Of a stretch of 64,000 nucleotides of DNA, positions 1 to 10,440 are shown one piece after another. Positions within the stretch are counted from its first letter, which is position 1, and every line of letters starts with the position of its first letter. Source of the stretch: Silene conica (taxonomy: Eukaryota; Streptophyta; Magnoliopsida; Caryophyllales; Caryophyllaceae). A program made the position numbers and the translations under genes. The notes beneath the pieces were generated by a model. That model was not told the DNA's origin. It searched no databases and worked only from the letters and a program-made list of their open reading frames with translations. The stretch covers positions 70,878,815-70,942,814 of the forward strand of contig CM055314.2 of assembly GCA_029255685.2 (NCBI GenBank), given 5' to 3'.

Positions 1-1070
1 AACAAAGGCCTTTTCATGCTCCTCCTCCCATTCAGACCTCTGGCTCTTGCGGAGTAAGTTGTATAATTAATAGCCTGCACTTGTCAGAGGATTTAGATAT
101 GAACCGGTTGATGGAAACTACTCTTCCTGCTAGCCTTTGAAAGTCTTTTGGCTTATGTGGGGATTCAAGCTGTATGGGGCTTTGATCCGTTCCGTGCTTG
201 CTTCGATTCCGCTTTGAGCGACCACGTATCCCATGAATTTCTAGCTGAATACTCCGAATGTGCACTTTGAGGGGTTCAACTTCATTTGATACTTCCTCAG
301 GGTGCTGAAAGTATCTTCATGGTATTGGACGTGTTGGTCAGCGAGCTTGGACTTTACCACCATGTCGTCAACGTACACCTCCATTGTTTTATCTATCTGG
401 TCCTTGAACATCATGTTTATCTGTCTTTGATAGGTGGATCCTACATTTTTTAATCCAAAGGGAATAAAATTGTAACAATAGATATCTCTTTTTGACCTGA
501 AGGATGTTTTCTCTTGATCTTCTGGATGCATCTTGATCTGGTTGTATCCACTCCAAGCATCCAGGAATGTCAGCATCTCGTGTCGTGCTGTTGCATCCAC
601 CATGACATTATTGTGTGGTGATGGGAAATGATCCTTCAGACATGCTTTTCTTAGGTCGGTAAAGTCAACACAGACTCGCCACTTGCCGTTCTTTTTTGGG
701 GACCATCACCACATTGGACAACTGTTCTGGGTACTTCACCTCTCTAACCTTGCCTGGTGCCAGGAGGTCATCTACCTCCTGATTTATTATCTGGTTCCTT
801 TCCGGGGCTAATCTCCTTCTCTTTTGTTGTAAAGGTTTGTGGTCAGGATCCATATTTAGCTTATGTGATATTATGCCTGGGTCTGCCCCTATCATATCAT
901 CACGCGACCAAGCAAACCAATCGATGTTATTTTTTAATAATTTTACAAGTTCTAGTCGGATGTCACCTGTAGATTTAGCTCCCATAAAGACTTTCCTTTC
1001 TGGATGCCGCGGGTCCAAGGGGACTCCATCCAGCTCCACATGTGGTGGCTCGATGTAAGCATCCTAGAAG
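1..1070 (-). pseudogene. Reverse transcriptase domain remnant of Tat-like pol
   Basis: Reverse transcriptase copies element RNA into DNA in the cytoplasmic particle. On the minus strand, 1039-665 encodes the N-terminal RT region (NIDWFAWSRDDM, the run of charged residues QQKRRRLAPERNQ, and VVMVPKK). 603-241 continues with LDAWSGYNQIKM, PFGLKN and the catalytic YVDD. 265-32 carries the following connection (SPHKPKDFQRLAGRV). The three pieces are in different frames, so at least two frameshifts separate them. The YVDD aspartates are still present. Similarity to Tat-type RT is clear by eye. The exact frameshift points were not resolved. Confidence 0.85.
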
Positions 1071-1074
1071 CGCT

Positions 1075-1659
1075 TTTTCTGTGATTATTATGCTGGAGGT
1101 GGGTAGCTGTGGGTTTGAGCGCCACCTTGTAACAACTCCTGGCTACTACCTGACTGCCCTGAATTGTCTGGACTCCCCAGGGTGTAGGAAATTTGAGGTA
1201 TTGATGGCAGGATGATAGGATTGCCTTCATGTGATGGATCCAGGGCCTGCCAAGGATCACATTATCCGTAAAGGGCCCATCAATTGTCAGATACCTTACC
1301 TCTTTGTTGATTCCTCCGGCGTAGGTGGGAATGAGGATTTTTCCCAGAGAATGCTTTGTCTTGCCACTGAATCCGACCAGGGGGATGGTTTTCTTGATCA
1401 GGTCCTTCTCGCTGAACCCCATACTTTTCAGGGTTTCCAACATGATGCGGTTGACCGAGATTCCTGTATCCACCAGGATTTTCTTAGCCGTGCAATTGCC
1501 AATGGACAAGGTGATGATTAGTGCATCGTCGTGGTACTCTGCGTCCTCTTTGGCATCTGTCTCGTCGAAGCTGACTACGGGAAGATCCTGGGTGCTGATC
1601 CAGTAGGAGGGTTCTGGTTTCTCTCCCAGATCTTTCAGGGCCTTGATTTTTCCTGCCAA
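1075..1659 (-). pseudogene. Retropepsin (aspartic protease) domain remnant of Tat-like pol
   Basis: The minus-strand frame beginning near 1659 encodes QDLPVVSFDETDA, then KKILVDTGISVN, the retropepsin active-site motif (DTG), and later the ILGRPWIH motif that closes the fold. This protease would process the gag-pol polyprotein. The frame reads on past the domain to 952, but its last part is out of frame with the following RT segment (FAWSRDDM) and looks like a frameshift tail. It sits directly upstream of RT, as expected for Ty3/gypsy. Confidence 0.85.
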
Positions 1660-1714
1660 GGTTAACTGAGAAACCGTACTCTTTTACCTCGGGTGGCAGA
1701 TTTGGATCGTTCTT

Positions 1715-2560
1715 CTAGCCTTTGCCTCTTGAGACCTTGTTGACCGGCCTGCTGTAGGGTTTAGGCCTTTCATTCTTTTCTGCTGGAGCCTTTCTGGGTG
1801 CATATTCGGTGTTGTGGCTGAGCCTTCTGGGTCCAGCGTCTTCTTCCAGACGTACGACATCCAGAGCCTTCTGCTGCACTTGGGCGAAAGTCGTGCAAGT
1901 CCATTTGGCCAGGTCCTTGTACAACTCTGAGCCCTCTAGTAGCCCCCAACGGAAGGCGTGGATGGCGGTAGTTACATCACATCTGGGCATTGACGTCATT
2001 TTCGTACTGAATCTAGCCAAGTAGTCTCTGGTGAGCTCTTTTGGGCCCTGAACGATGCGAGACAGATCGTTGGTTTGCTTCTCGGTTTCCTGCTGCACTG
2101 CTGGTTGAAGGCGTTCACCAATGCGACAAAGCTGGAGGCACACCCGGTATCCGATAGACCATGTCCTACAACTCCTTGTACTGCTGTTCCGACATGCGGG
2201 TTCTTGTAGAAATGTTAGTTGTAATAAGATGAGTCGGTTGAGTTCCATACCGTGTGTTCCAGAAACTTGACCGGTAGGGAGGCTAGTGACTGGGGTCGCG
2301 TGGACTATGGACGAGGTTTGCTGGATGTTGTATCATGTTATCCCATCTGCTCCTATGAACTGCGGCCTCATTGATAATCCTGGAGCCAGCGTTTGGCGTT
2401 CGTTGACGCGACGGCCCTACATAGTTGCAGAAGTTAGTATTTGGTGGCATTCTTGTGAGTTCATTACCTGGAGCTAGTGTTTGGCTTGAAGGTGACTCAT
2501 AGGAAATGAATCCTAGCCCGCTGGGTGTTGTCACTTCTGGCGGAGTGATTCCTTCTAGAT
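1715..2560 (-). pseudogene. gag (capsid) remnant of Tat-like element 1
   Basis: The 2248-1715 minus frame carries a retrotransposon gag signature (LSRIVQGPKELTRDYLARF, FRWGLLEGSELYKDL, TTFAQVQQKALDVVRLEED). The preceding piece, 2534-2283, is out of frame with it. Gag forms the particle that packages element RNA. The basic tail (KAPAEKNERPKPYSRP) precedes where a zinc knuckle would be expected, but none is readable here. It is at least once frameshifted. Confidence 0.75.
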
Positions 2561-2630
2561 CCAGGGAAGTGACTAGTTCTGCTGGAACTACTCGGGTTTC
2601 TCTTCTGCCTCCAACTACTCTTCTTTGGGG

Positions 2631-3329
2631 TCAGATTCCTGCGTCTGCTAAGACATTAGCTGGATCCGTCTGACTTCTGAATGTAGTTTGTTCCCTCAGC
2701 TTCTGGTTGTCCTTCATGAGGTCATCCACAGATTGGTGGAGCGCGTTCATTTCTTCCATGATTATTCGCCACATCTCGAGTGTGGGAGCTGACTGACTCC
2801 GGATCTGCTTCTTTCCTTTGCTTCCTGCCACCAAGTTGACTGCTGATGCTGCTTTGGCCGACTGGAAGGAGGTTGGTGGGGCCAGGATCGTTGAAGTGAT
2901 GCGGACTGGAGCCATCATTGTTGTTGGTAGCGATGGGCTGATGACTTTGGCTAAGGGTGACGCTGCTACTTTACTAGCAGTTGGAATGGACAGTGTCTGG
3001 GAGCTGGTTCCTCTACCAGCAACTGGATCCAGAAAGCCGGTGGTCTTCGAGTTGGTTTTTCTACCAACAGCTGGATCCAGAGAGTTGGTGGTCTTCGAGC
3101 TGGACCCTGACATAGCGGCGATTATACCAGCAGCTGGAGTGGTTGATGTAAGAGAGCTGGTGGCCTTCGGGCTAGACCCTGACATAACGACGATTCTACC
3201 AATAGCAGGAGTGGTTGATGTCAGGGAGCTGGTGGCCTTCGGGTTGGACCCTAGCATAATGGCGATTCTACCAGCAGCTGGAGTGGTTGATGTCAGGGAG
3301 CTGGTGGCCTTCGGGCTGGTCCATGACAT
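2631..3329 (-). pseudogene. N-terminal gag region with tandem repeats and coiled-coil-like segment
   Basis: This minus frame of 232 residues starts close to the primer-binding region, as gag N termini do. Its first ~100 residues are repeats of about 24 residues built on SPKATSSLTSTTPAAGRI, mirrored in DNA by 72-bp tandem units. The C-terminal part (MWRIIMEEMNALHQSVDDLMKDNQKLREQ) looks like a coiled coil. The same layout occurs in element 2 at 7489-8149, which supports gag rather than a chance frame. Function of the repeat region is unknown. Confidence 0.6.
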
Positions 3330-3340
3330 GACGGCGAATT
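3001..3340. repeat. 72-bp tandem repeat inside gag leader
   Basis: About three good copies and one or two decayed ones of a 72-bp unit containing GAGCTGGTGGCCTTCGGG and GTGGTTGATGTCAGGG follow each other. The period is a multiple of three, so copy-number change would keep the gag frame. Confidence 0.8.
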
Positions 3341-3375
3341 CTTGTTTGACTGGTTTCGGAGAAGACGATCACTAT

Positions 3376-3395
3376 AGCTCCACGGTGGCGGCCAA
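3376..3395 (-). other. Primer-binding-site-like sequence next to LTR (element 1)
   Basis: The plus-strand text GCTCCACGGTGGCGGCCA lies two to four bases inside the LTR border at 3398. It is a decayed form of the better preserved PBS of element 2 (8235-8252). I did not identify the priming tRNA. Confidence 0.5.
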
Positions 3396-3397
3396 AA

Positions 3398-4009
3398 TGT
3401 TTAGGTCAAAAGTTACCAAGTTTATAGTGTATGGTTATAATGATCTTTAGGGTTAATTGATGTATTCTAGGGTGAATTTAGAGGTGATGAACGATGAATG
3501 AAGAAAAAAAATGGAGAAAGACATTTTTGGTGACCCGGGAAACCAGTATGGGAAAAATCGCGGGGGAATCGGTATTCCGCCATTTACTATAAGAATCGAC
3601 TTAACATGTTAACATTGTTACAAATATTGTAAAGGAAAGAAAGTTGTGTAGTGAGATAAGTAATATTCTAGTGAGATGTGTAGTATTAGATTCCCCTTTG
3701 CTAACGTGCCAAGTCCCTTATTTATAGTAGTTTGATTGGGGTAATAACCATTGGTCCATGCCCTACTTTTTGTCCTTTTGTTGGTTGTCCATTTGGATTT
3801 CAGACTTTCCCATTTTTCTCCTGATTCTTCTTCTCTTTTTTCTGACCTTTGGTTGACATATATCCTTTCATAGCTTACCTTGAGTCTTCCTTTGTACACT
3901 TCTTTATGTCCATTTGCATTGTTTTTTCTTCACGTGACTATATGCCTTTTTACTAAAGTTTGTGTTTCTTCTACCTTGATCTTATGGTAGGGGAAATGCC
4001 ACATCATCA
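3398..4009 (-). repeat. 5' LTR of Tat-like element 1
   Basis: On the minus strand it starts TGATGATGTGGC (4009) and ends in CA at 3398, next to the PBS-like site, giving 612 bp. It contains the block around 3550 (GGGGGAATCGGTATTCC) that has counterparts in the LTRs at 8256-8657 and 18176-18754. The outer border is judged from the TG start only, because the partner LTR is outside the window. Confidence 0.65.
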
Positions 4010-4570
4010 ATCCCTTCCCTCAAGAGATTATCCACTGAAATGTTGCCAAGTGTCGATTGACAAAAATGAATATTTTTGGGGTCTAACACCTTATATAGTG
4101 GGAAGTTAGACCTGTTAAAACTCAACCGACCTGGAAATCCTATCCTTTCTTTTAGGGTTACAAACATGGTTTTTCGACCTGTGAACCGTTTGACCTAAAC
4201 CCGAAATGATCCGTTATTTTAGGATTGAGGCCCAACCCAAACGGGTCGACCCATTGGGTCAAAGACAATTCAAGAATTTTATTAAAATATTAATATTTAT
4301 ATATTATATTCGGAAGAATAATTAATAATTATTTTTATTATTAAAAATAGCAAACACATCTAAAAATAAATTTTATATAACTTTTATAATACTTAATAAT
4401 AAAATAATTATTAAAAAAACTTTATTTTAATAATTATGCTTATATAATTAATGTAAACGTTAAATATGATTAAAATATTACTTTTAAATATGTTTTACGT
4501 TTTTAAAAAGGATTTTCTTAATTAAGAAAATCATTTGCCGTTACAAATTATTGATTGACCCGTATTCTGA
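4010..4570. other. AT-rich spacer with ACCCG/GACCCGT motifs
   Basis: No coding signal. The middle (about 4270-4530) is very AT-rich. Both edges (4155-4260 and 4555-4630) are rich in GACCCGT/AACCCGA-type words. They may be the ends of a small decayed element, but no clean inverted repeat or target duplication was found. Confidence 0.4.
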
Positions 4571-4882
4571 CCCTAACCCGATCCGATTGGACTTGATTGG
4601 TATTCGACCTGACCCGTATAACCCGACTGAAGCCTTGTAGGGGTTTCCGGCGTCCATCCAACTGAAGGCTGGTGTGGTGTACCTGCAAAAGTCAGGGGAT
4701 CAATCCTAGGAGGAAAACAAGGTGTGAGATTACCTGTAGATTGAACTGGACTGGGTTGCGATGCTCTGAACATTGACGCATCCAGATCCAGTATCTCTGG
4801 GCCGCTGCTTGGAGATGTGATCCCAAGATCTAGTCTGGTGAGATCTCCTGGGGGATCGACCGATTCAACCCTCTACTCCCGA
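4571..4882 (-). pseudogene. gag fragment of element 2 (left of solo LTR)
   Basis: The minus frame 4773-4573 is proline/serine/threonine-rich (HQPSVGWTPETPTRLQSGYT). It reads in the same direction as the gag pieces right of the solo LTR. Assignment rests on continuity across the CCCGA duplication rather than on a recognised domain. Confidence 0.5.
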
Positions 4883-5283
4883 TGTAACACCCCCATTTAT
4901 CTAAGAGCCTTTAGCAAGACATTCTCAAATAAATAGAGCTATTACCATCTCGGAATATCTGAGGTAGTGAATAACAAAGTAAACAAACCCAAGTACTTTA
5001 TATAAAAACTGAATAAATTTAAACTTGATATTACAACAACTACGACGTCCAAACTTTGATAAAATAAAAGTACAACTGAAGATATCTAAGTGCGATCTAA
5101 CTCTAAGTAGGTCCAAGCCATGTCTCTCTCCATGCCCAAGCTCCTAATCCATCTGTCACTGACCTGTAGAATCTACTCCCCATTCCGGATCATCGTAGGT
5201 GTCACACGAATACACAGGGTCAACCACGAGGTTGAGTAGAAAAACATCAAAGAGACATAAATGGGAACAGATCAGAACACAAC

Positions 5284-5440
5284 TCCGTCTCCATATCACC
5301 AGTCATCCGCTTCACCTCCACCACTCCACACTTCCATCACACCACACCTCCCATCACACCACACCGCACCTCCCATGGCCATATCACAAGTCCCATATCA
5401 CAAGACCCATATCACAAGACCCATTTCACATCTCCGTTCT
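5284..5440. repeat. Degenerate TCACAAGACCCAT minisatellite in solo LTR
   Basis: Imperfect repeats of CACACCTCCCATCACACC and ATATCACAAGACCC. They occupy the same LTR position as the 27-bp array at 38724-38915. Confidence 0.6.
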
Positions 5441-6149
5441 CCACAATAAGCAGTAATAAGCAATCAATCACAATATATCACAGTTAACTATATCAATCAG
5501 ATAATGAGTATTCTCCTGTCAGATCACAATTACCAACATAAATATTCCCCTACCTCAATTGCGGATTGACAACCGAACAGCTGCTAGAAATGCTCCACCT
5601 TGATCAACCGAACTCAGTTCCTATAATTAGTATTGAATATCAACTTCTACCCATACAATCGTATTACTAAATTAGTTGACCATATACATACTCATATCAA
5701 CTATTATGAACTCTCATTCATATCAATCATCACTAATCAATTAGAACTTACTAATTATAGACTTACTATATATAGACAGTAATAACGTAATTAGTATATA
5801 ACATATAACTATAATCCATGGTAAAATAATAACACACCACTACTCATAACAAAATTAATGTGAATAATGATAAAGGTAAAGCAATATGTACTAATAATAA
5901 TAATGTCACATGATAACAAAACAATAACATTTGATAAGATATTATTATTGATAATACTAATAACAATATTAACAACAATATCAACCATAACGATTACTAA
6001 TAACATGATTAGTAATAATAACCATAATAAGAACTTAAATATTACTAAACATGATATACAATTATAACATTTGCCCATAAAACACTTAATAATAATACTA
6101 ATATTATTAACATTATTATCCCATAGTTATAAAATCATCATAATAACAA

Positions 6150-6162
6150 CAACAACAACAAC

Positions 6163-6241
<79 letters not shown>

Positions 6242-6243
6242 GT
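6150..6243. repeat. (AAT)n microsatellite
   Basis: A nearly perfect trinucleotide ATA/AAT run of about 80 bases lies inside the solo LTR. Confidence 0.95.
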
Positions 6244-7518
6244 ATATTATTAAATTAATAATACACAATTAGAACACTAACAAACGCAAAACCCACGAAC
6301 AACTCCAACATTTCGCGACAACGCAAACAGACCGTGACCAGCCTACGCAAACACCATGTCTGACCCCCATAACGGCCCCTGACCTCGGCCCCAACACCAC
6401 CAGGATCGCCTCTGAGCCATGGTGGTTCCAGGGGAGAGGTCCTTGGCCGTCGACTTGCCCAGCCACCACTAGACCACCGCTTCCAAATTCGCCCCACAAA
6501 ACTGCTCTGTTTTAACGAGTCAGACCCTCAAAACGAAACTCCCTAAAACACAACCACGACACACCACAAGCAATGGTGACAGCCACCATAACGACACCCT
6601 AACTACCCTCTCCATGACAACCCAACACACATACAGAAACATACGCAGGTTGTTAAACGATTCTGGGTACAAACACGACTGTTAAAAAAAACTAACTGAA
6701 GAGATAAAAGGACGACTCTGACACTGCCGTAAAACACCTCCCCTTCGACGGTCAACGGAGGCTCAAGACAACCTACCTAGGGCCCATACACGACTACCAT
6801 ACATCCATGATCAAAATCACCTGATGAAATAGATTATAACATGATGATACCAACTCAGAAACGCAACTTAAACGAGACACAAAACTGAGAAAAACAAAAA
6901 GATGAAGGTGAGAGTACCCTCTTGTAGGTGTAAACGAACCACCGTCGGCCTCTTCAAACCACCGTGCGACCTTCTCTCCTTAGGCTATGATGTGGCGGCA
7001 TGCTGTGTTGTGATTTTGTGGGTGTTGCTTAGGTCAGAAATAGGGTTGTGAGTTGCATGAATATGACGGCAGGCATAGGTAGGTGTTTGTGTTACGTTGG
7101 ATTTTACAATTAGGGTTTAGGGTTTGTTGTGGCGAATGGGTCGGTTGTGGGTACTTGGCCCATATATCATTCAATATACGTTTACTACTTACTAAATAAC
7201 CCCACTCGTAGCCTAAGTATAAAACGTAGAATTATGGTAACTCAGTCGATAAACTTACCATAGCGATTAGCATAACACAATAATATTATACATATAGCAC
7301 TTATAATATTAAGTCGCGGGTTAACTATAATATTAAATCCCGAGTCTTAAAAATAAATGTGAGGCGTTACGTATTCAATAAATGAATTATCGAATACTAA
7401 TGTTCAATAATATCAAAATGTCAGATATAGATTAAAATAAAACATACTAAATACGGAGTATTGCAAAAACGCTTATTCGATAAATTAATTATCGAATATA
7501 AACGCCCAAATAATTACA

Positions 7519-8210
7519 CCCGAAGAGGTTGAGGGTCTGACCAGGACCCGGCTGGAGCACTCTGGGTGGTAGAGCAGGGCGGGCGACTGCGGCGATCTGC
7601 TTTCTCAGGTCCAGGTTTTCTTTCTTCAGGCCTTCTATGGCTTCCTGCAGAGCACTCATCCCCTGGACCACCATCTGCATTGGATCTGGACTGGAAACCT
7701 TCCGTGGTTGACTTAGGCCCTGTTCTTTCTAGCTTAATTTCAGCTCCTTTCAATTTTGCTTCGCTATATTCCGTTAGGTTTTATTTACGTTCAATCAATT
7801 ATGTTCAATTAATCTCTTCACAAAATTAACTTTTAATTTAACTAAATTCACTTCACCGCAATTCCACTCAATTTAGTTCAATTAAGCTCTACTCCAATTT
7901 ATTCAATTCAGCTCGTTTCAGCTGAAAAGAACAGAGCCTTATTCTTGGCATCTGGGGTTCCTAACCTCCGCTGGGGCTGCTTTCCCTACTCTGCTTTGCA
8001 GGAGTAGCCGCAGGGGCTGGCCTAGGGATTTGAGCGGATCTGCTGGACGAGGCAGCAGCCTTTGAGGCTGCGGTCTGACTTACGGTGGAGGGTGGTCCTG
8101 CGAGGCCAACTGACACAGTAGGGTTGGTCCCGCTGGGCAGGGTTGGCATGCTCTAGGAGCTGGAGGAATTAGCCTTGGTCCCAGACATGATTTCGTGACG
8201 AGATGATGAT
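7519..8210 (-). pseudogene. gag N-terminal region of Tat-like element 2
   Basis: Right to left, the minus frame 8149-7961 encodes an alanine/serine/proline-rich start (MPTLPSGTNPTVSVG, AASKAAASSSRSAQ). After the MITE, 7680-7489 encodes MQMVVQGMSALQEAIEGL and KKENLDLRKQIAAV, a heptad-like coiled coil comparable with the segment at 2631-2790 in element 1. Removal of the MITE and of one TTA copy would bring the flanks together. The frame ends at the solo LTR border. Confidence 0.6.
7716..7938. mobile_element. Tourist-like (PIF/Harbinger) MITE with TTA duplication
   Basis: The 223-bp element begins GGCCCTGTTCTTT and ends AAAGAACAGAGCC. These are inverted repeats matching at 12 of 13 positions. 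It is flanked by TTA on both sides (7713-7715 and 7939-7941). TTA duplication and GGsCCTGTT-type ends are the hallmark of PIF/Harbinger MITEs. The inside is AT-rich with repeated TTCAATT words and has no coding capacity. It sits inside the gag of element 2, so it is younger than that element. Confidence 0.85.
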
Positions 8211-8234
8211 TTCAAATATTGGAATGCTCACTAT

Positions 8235-8252
8235 GCCCCACGGTGGGCGCCA
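8235..8252 (-). other. Primer binding site of Tat-like element 2
   Basis: The plus text GCCCCACGGTGGGCGCCA (minus TGGCGCCCACCGTGGGGC) lies 3 bases from the LTR border. It starts with TGG, as a site pairing with a tRNA CCA end must. The tRNA was not identified without a search. Confidence 0.75.
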
Positions 8253-8255
8253 AAT

Positions 8256-8657
8256 TGTTTTCGTAAAAATTCTACCGGTTCAAATTATGTTGATGTGACT
8301 TAAAGTGACAACCAATAATTTAATGACGTGAAAGAAACGAAAGACAGAAGGAAAATGACACGAGAAGTTTTAGTGATGCTGAAAAAACAACCGCGGGGGG
8401 AACATAATTCCACCAAGTTTTCACTAATTTCGAGAATAATCGATGTTTGGACGTAGTACAAATGATAGAGTGCTTGAGTTTCGAATATGCAAAAATCGAA
8501 TGCCCTACTAGATTGCCTAGGTTTCTCTTATATAACTCCAGAGTCCCGGTCGTCTGCTCCTGGTCGTCTGCTCCTGGTCCTACTCCTGAAATATAGGAGT
8601 TGGTTGAGGAAAAGATGCAGGATGCTTTAGGGTTTGACTTCTATTTTGCCCCCAACA
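8256..8657 (-). repeat. 5' LTR of Tat-like element 2
   Basis: On the minus strand it starts TGTTGGGGGCAAAATAG (8657) and ends CGAAAACA (8256), 402 bp, directly outside the PBS. An internal CCGCGGGGGGAACATAATTC block corresponds to similar blocks in the LTRs near 3560 and 18330. Confidence 0.75.
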
Positions 8658-9345
8658 ACTCTTTTCTTTCTTTTGCGGATTAATTTTTAAGTTGGGCTGC
8701 GTTTGCCTCTTTGGGCCCAGTAGTATGGCGCGGTTTTTTGGGCTAAACAATTATGATTGTAAAAAAGATTAAAAAATGAAATATAAGACTAATTTATCAA
8801 TAAAAACTATAGTAAGTCTTGCTTATGACGGGTCACTATTTATGACGAATATTTTGTGAGATAAAATGGATAGAAAATGAGTTAGTGGAGAAAGGGGACC
8901 ACATGGGAGAGAGAAAAAGTGGATATTTTGTGAGATAAAATAGTACCCGTCGCAAGTTTGCAACAGATATACCCGTCGCAAATGAAAATTTGTATAACAA
9001 CTAAGTGGAAAGAATTTCATTCTAAACGTAAACAATAAGGATATACGACCACAAAATAACTACGAAGTAATATACAAGCATTACGGCAATGACATCTAAC
9101 TGAGATATACGAAAACAACAAAAAGTCATCTCATGCCGGGCATGATTTATACTAGTTCCAAATTTCAACCTAAGTTTTTTATAATTGACTTCCACTATCA
9201 TACCAAAACGACGTTTACAATATATTGTCATACGAATTTTTAGAACATTTAATACATATATTATTAAAAACGATCCTAATAAAAATCCAACTAGTCTATA
9301 CTGACGGCAATATTGCAATATATAGTTATATCCATGATAGTTACT
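8658..9345. other. Non-coding spacer with CGTCGCAA-type repeat relic
   Basis: No gene seen. Around 8815-8990 the words TGACGGGTC, ACCCGTCGCAAGTTTGC and ACCCGTCGCAAATG recur with two copies of ATTTTGTGAGATAAAAT. This resembles decayed ends of small plant DNA elements, but I could not pair termini or find a duplication. Confidence 0.35.
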
Positions 9346-9822
9346 ATCTAGGTAGCACGAACACTTCTCGTAATGAGTTGTATCGTGTCTGATACCGTGT
9401 CCGACGTCAACACTTCACGGACACACGCTAAAACGTGTCGGATACCTATAAAGTCGTGTCTAACTTGCTACATTTATTTGGGCACGTGTTCGACGCGTGT
9501 CGATGGTATTTGAGCCGTGTCCATCGCGTGTCCACGGTATTTGGTCATCATTTAGGGTGAATGATGTTCTTCAGACAATAAATGCGCTATCGAACCAGAT
9601 TAATTAGAATATTGGTTCGGTTGAAAAATGAAAATGAGTTATTATCAGGGGCAAATTTTACTTTCATTTATTTAAAATTAATATCAAATACTTTTACAAA
9701 AATAAAATCAAACATTTATAACTATCAAATGTATATTTTATTAAATTTAAATAACGTGTCCCGTATTCTAAATTTCATGACATATTGTGTCACGTGTCCG
9801 TATCCGTTTTGGTGCTACTAGG
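9346..9822. mobile_element. Possible small DNA transposon relic (GTAGCAC ends)
   Basis: The left side reads CTAGGTAGCACGAACAC. The right side, inverted, reads CTAGTAGCACCAAAACGG. Both edges carry CACGTGTCCG/GTGTCCGA words pointing inward (9390-9540 and 9780-9810). The terminal match is imperfect and the duplication, if any, is only a few bases. It has no coding capacity. Confidence 0.4.
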
Positions 9823-10440
9823 TTACTATTACTAAAACTGAAATCTTCTAGGCGGGTGTCGTGATATTCTCAGCCAATCTCATTTATTTACTTCAAACAA
9901 ATCATTTGGTGAGAGTTCATGGCCCATGTTCTCTCAGCTCCTGCGGCCCAACTCTATATTATTTTGAGGTGTAATCATTCGGCCCGTCAAATATTCTCAG
10001 AGACTATTACTAACATCTTATACCTGACAAACCGATTAACCGGATGTTATATTGGGCAATTTAATTCGGGTTCGGATCAACCTCCGGCCTCGACTTTAGG
10101 TTTGCCAGGACTAGTCATAATCCTGGAAGGTTTAGCAACAATTTTAGTTAGAAACATTTTCTAAGAAGTTTGGAATTTTTTTACTGATATTGGAAAGTTT
10201 TAATTACAAAGTTTGAAGTTTTTATTTGTCAACAAGGGCAACTGCCCTTTTTAATCCCCTTTAAATTCACCATCGTGTGATTATTACGAAAAATAAAAGT
10301 AGTTAACAGTACTTTAACTTGAGGTGAATTATCAAAGTTAAGTCGCTACACCAAAATGAATCAATCGAATACAAATGTATGTGAATACCATTTATATCAA
10401 CCTATTTGCATTTCCTAAAACAATATACTCATACCAAGTA
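9823..10440. other. Non-coding spacer
   Basis: Only short frames (for example 9919-10164, 81 codons, unrecognised) and AT-rich sequence. Nothing supportable. Confidence 0.5.

Larger units (their letters stand above)
1..4009 (-). mobile_element. Tat-like Ty3/gypsy retrotransposon, 5' half (element 1)
   Basis: Read on the minus strand, from right to left, this stretch runs 5' LTR (3398-4009), primer-binding region, gag, protease, then reverse transcriptase running off the left window edge. That is the order of a Ty3/gypsy element. The RT wording (YVDDMVVKS, PFGLKN) and the long gag with a serine/threonine/alanine-rich N terminus match the plant Tat lineage (Retand/Ogre relatives). All coding parts are broken by stops and frameshifts, so this copy cannot encode its proteins. 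RNase H, integrase and the 3' LTR would lie left of the window. The outer flank right of the LTR is ATCCC (4010-4014), one half of the expected target duplication. Confidence 0.85.
4883..7518 (-). mobile_element. Solo LTR of Tekay/Del-type family with CCCGA target duplication
   Basis: The sequence starts TGTAACACCCCCATTTATC and ends AAATAATTACA, giving 2636 bp. It is flanked by direct CCCGA copies at 4878-4882 and 7519-7523. The same termini and internal landmarks (GTCAACCACGAGGTTGAG near 5219, a CCACCAGG block near 6398, and a TTCGATAA palindrome near 7477) occur in the LTRs at 38314, 44616 and 56215. There is no internal region and no second LTR between the duplications, which is the signature of LTR-LTR recombination. 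Frames inside it are chance. Confidence 0.9.
4571..8657 (-). mobile_element. Tat-like Ty3/gypsy fragment (element 2), interrupted twice
   Basis: From right to left: 5' LTR (8256-8657), PBS (8235-8252), then gag N-terminal sequence at 8149-7942, 7712-7519 and 4882-4571. The gag is broken by a MITE (7716-7938) and by a solo LTR (4883-7518). Both insertions carry target duplications, so the flanking gag pieces were once continuous. The element stops abruptly near 4571. No protease or pol follows, so it is a 5' fragment. Confidence 0.75.

Noticed and set aside
2818..3450. 210-codon plus frame rich in V, A, L and D
   Set aside because: It is opposite the tandem-repeat gag leader. Open frames on both strands follow from the 72-bp period being a multiple of three.
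5199..5456. Histidine/serine/threonine-rich frames
   Set aside because: They are translations of the degenerate CACACC/TCACAAG minisatellite in a solo LTR.
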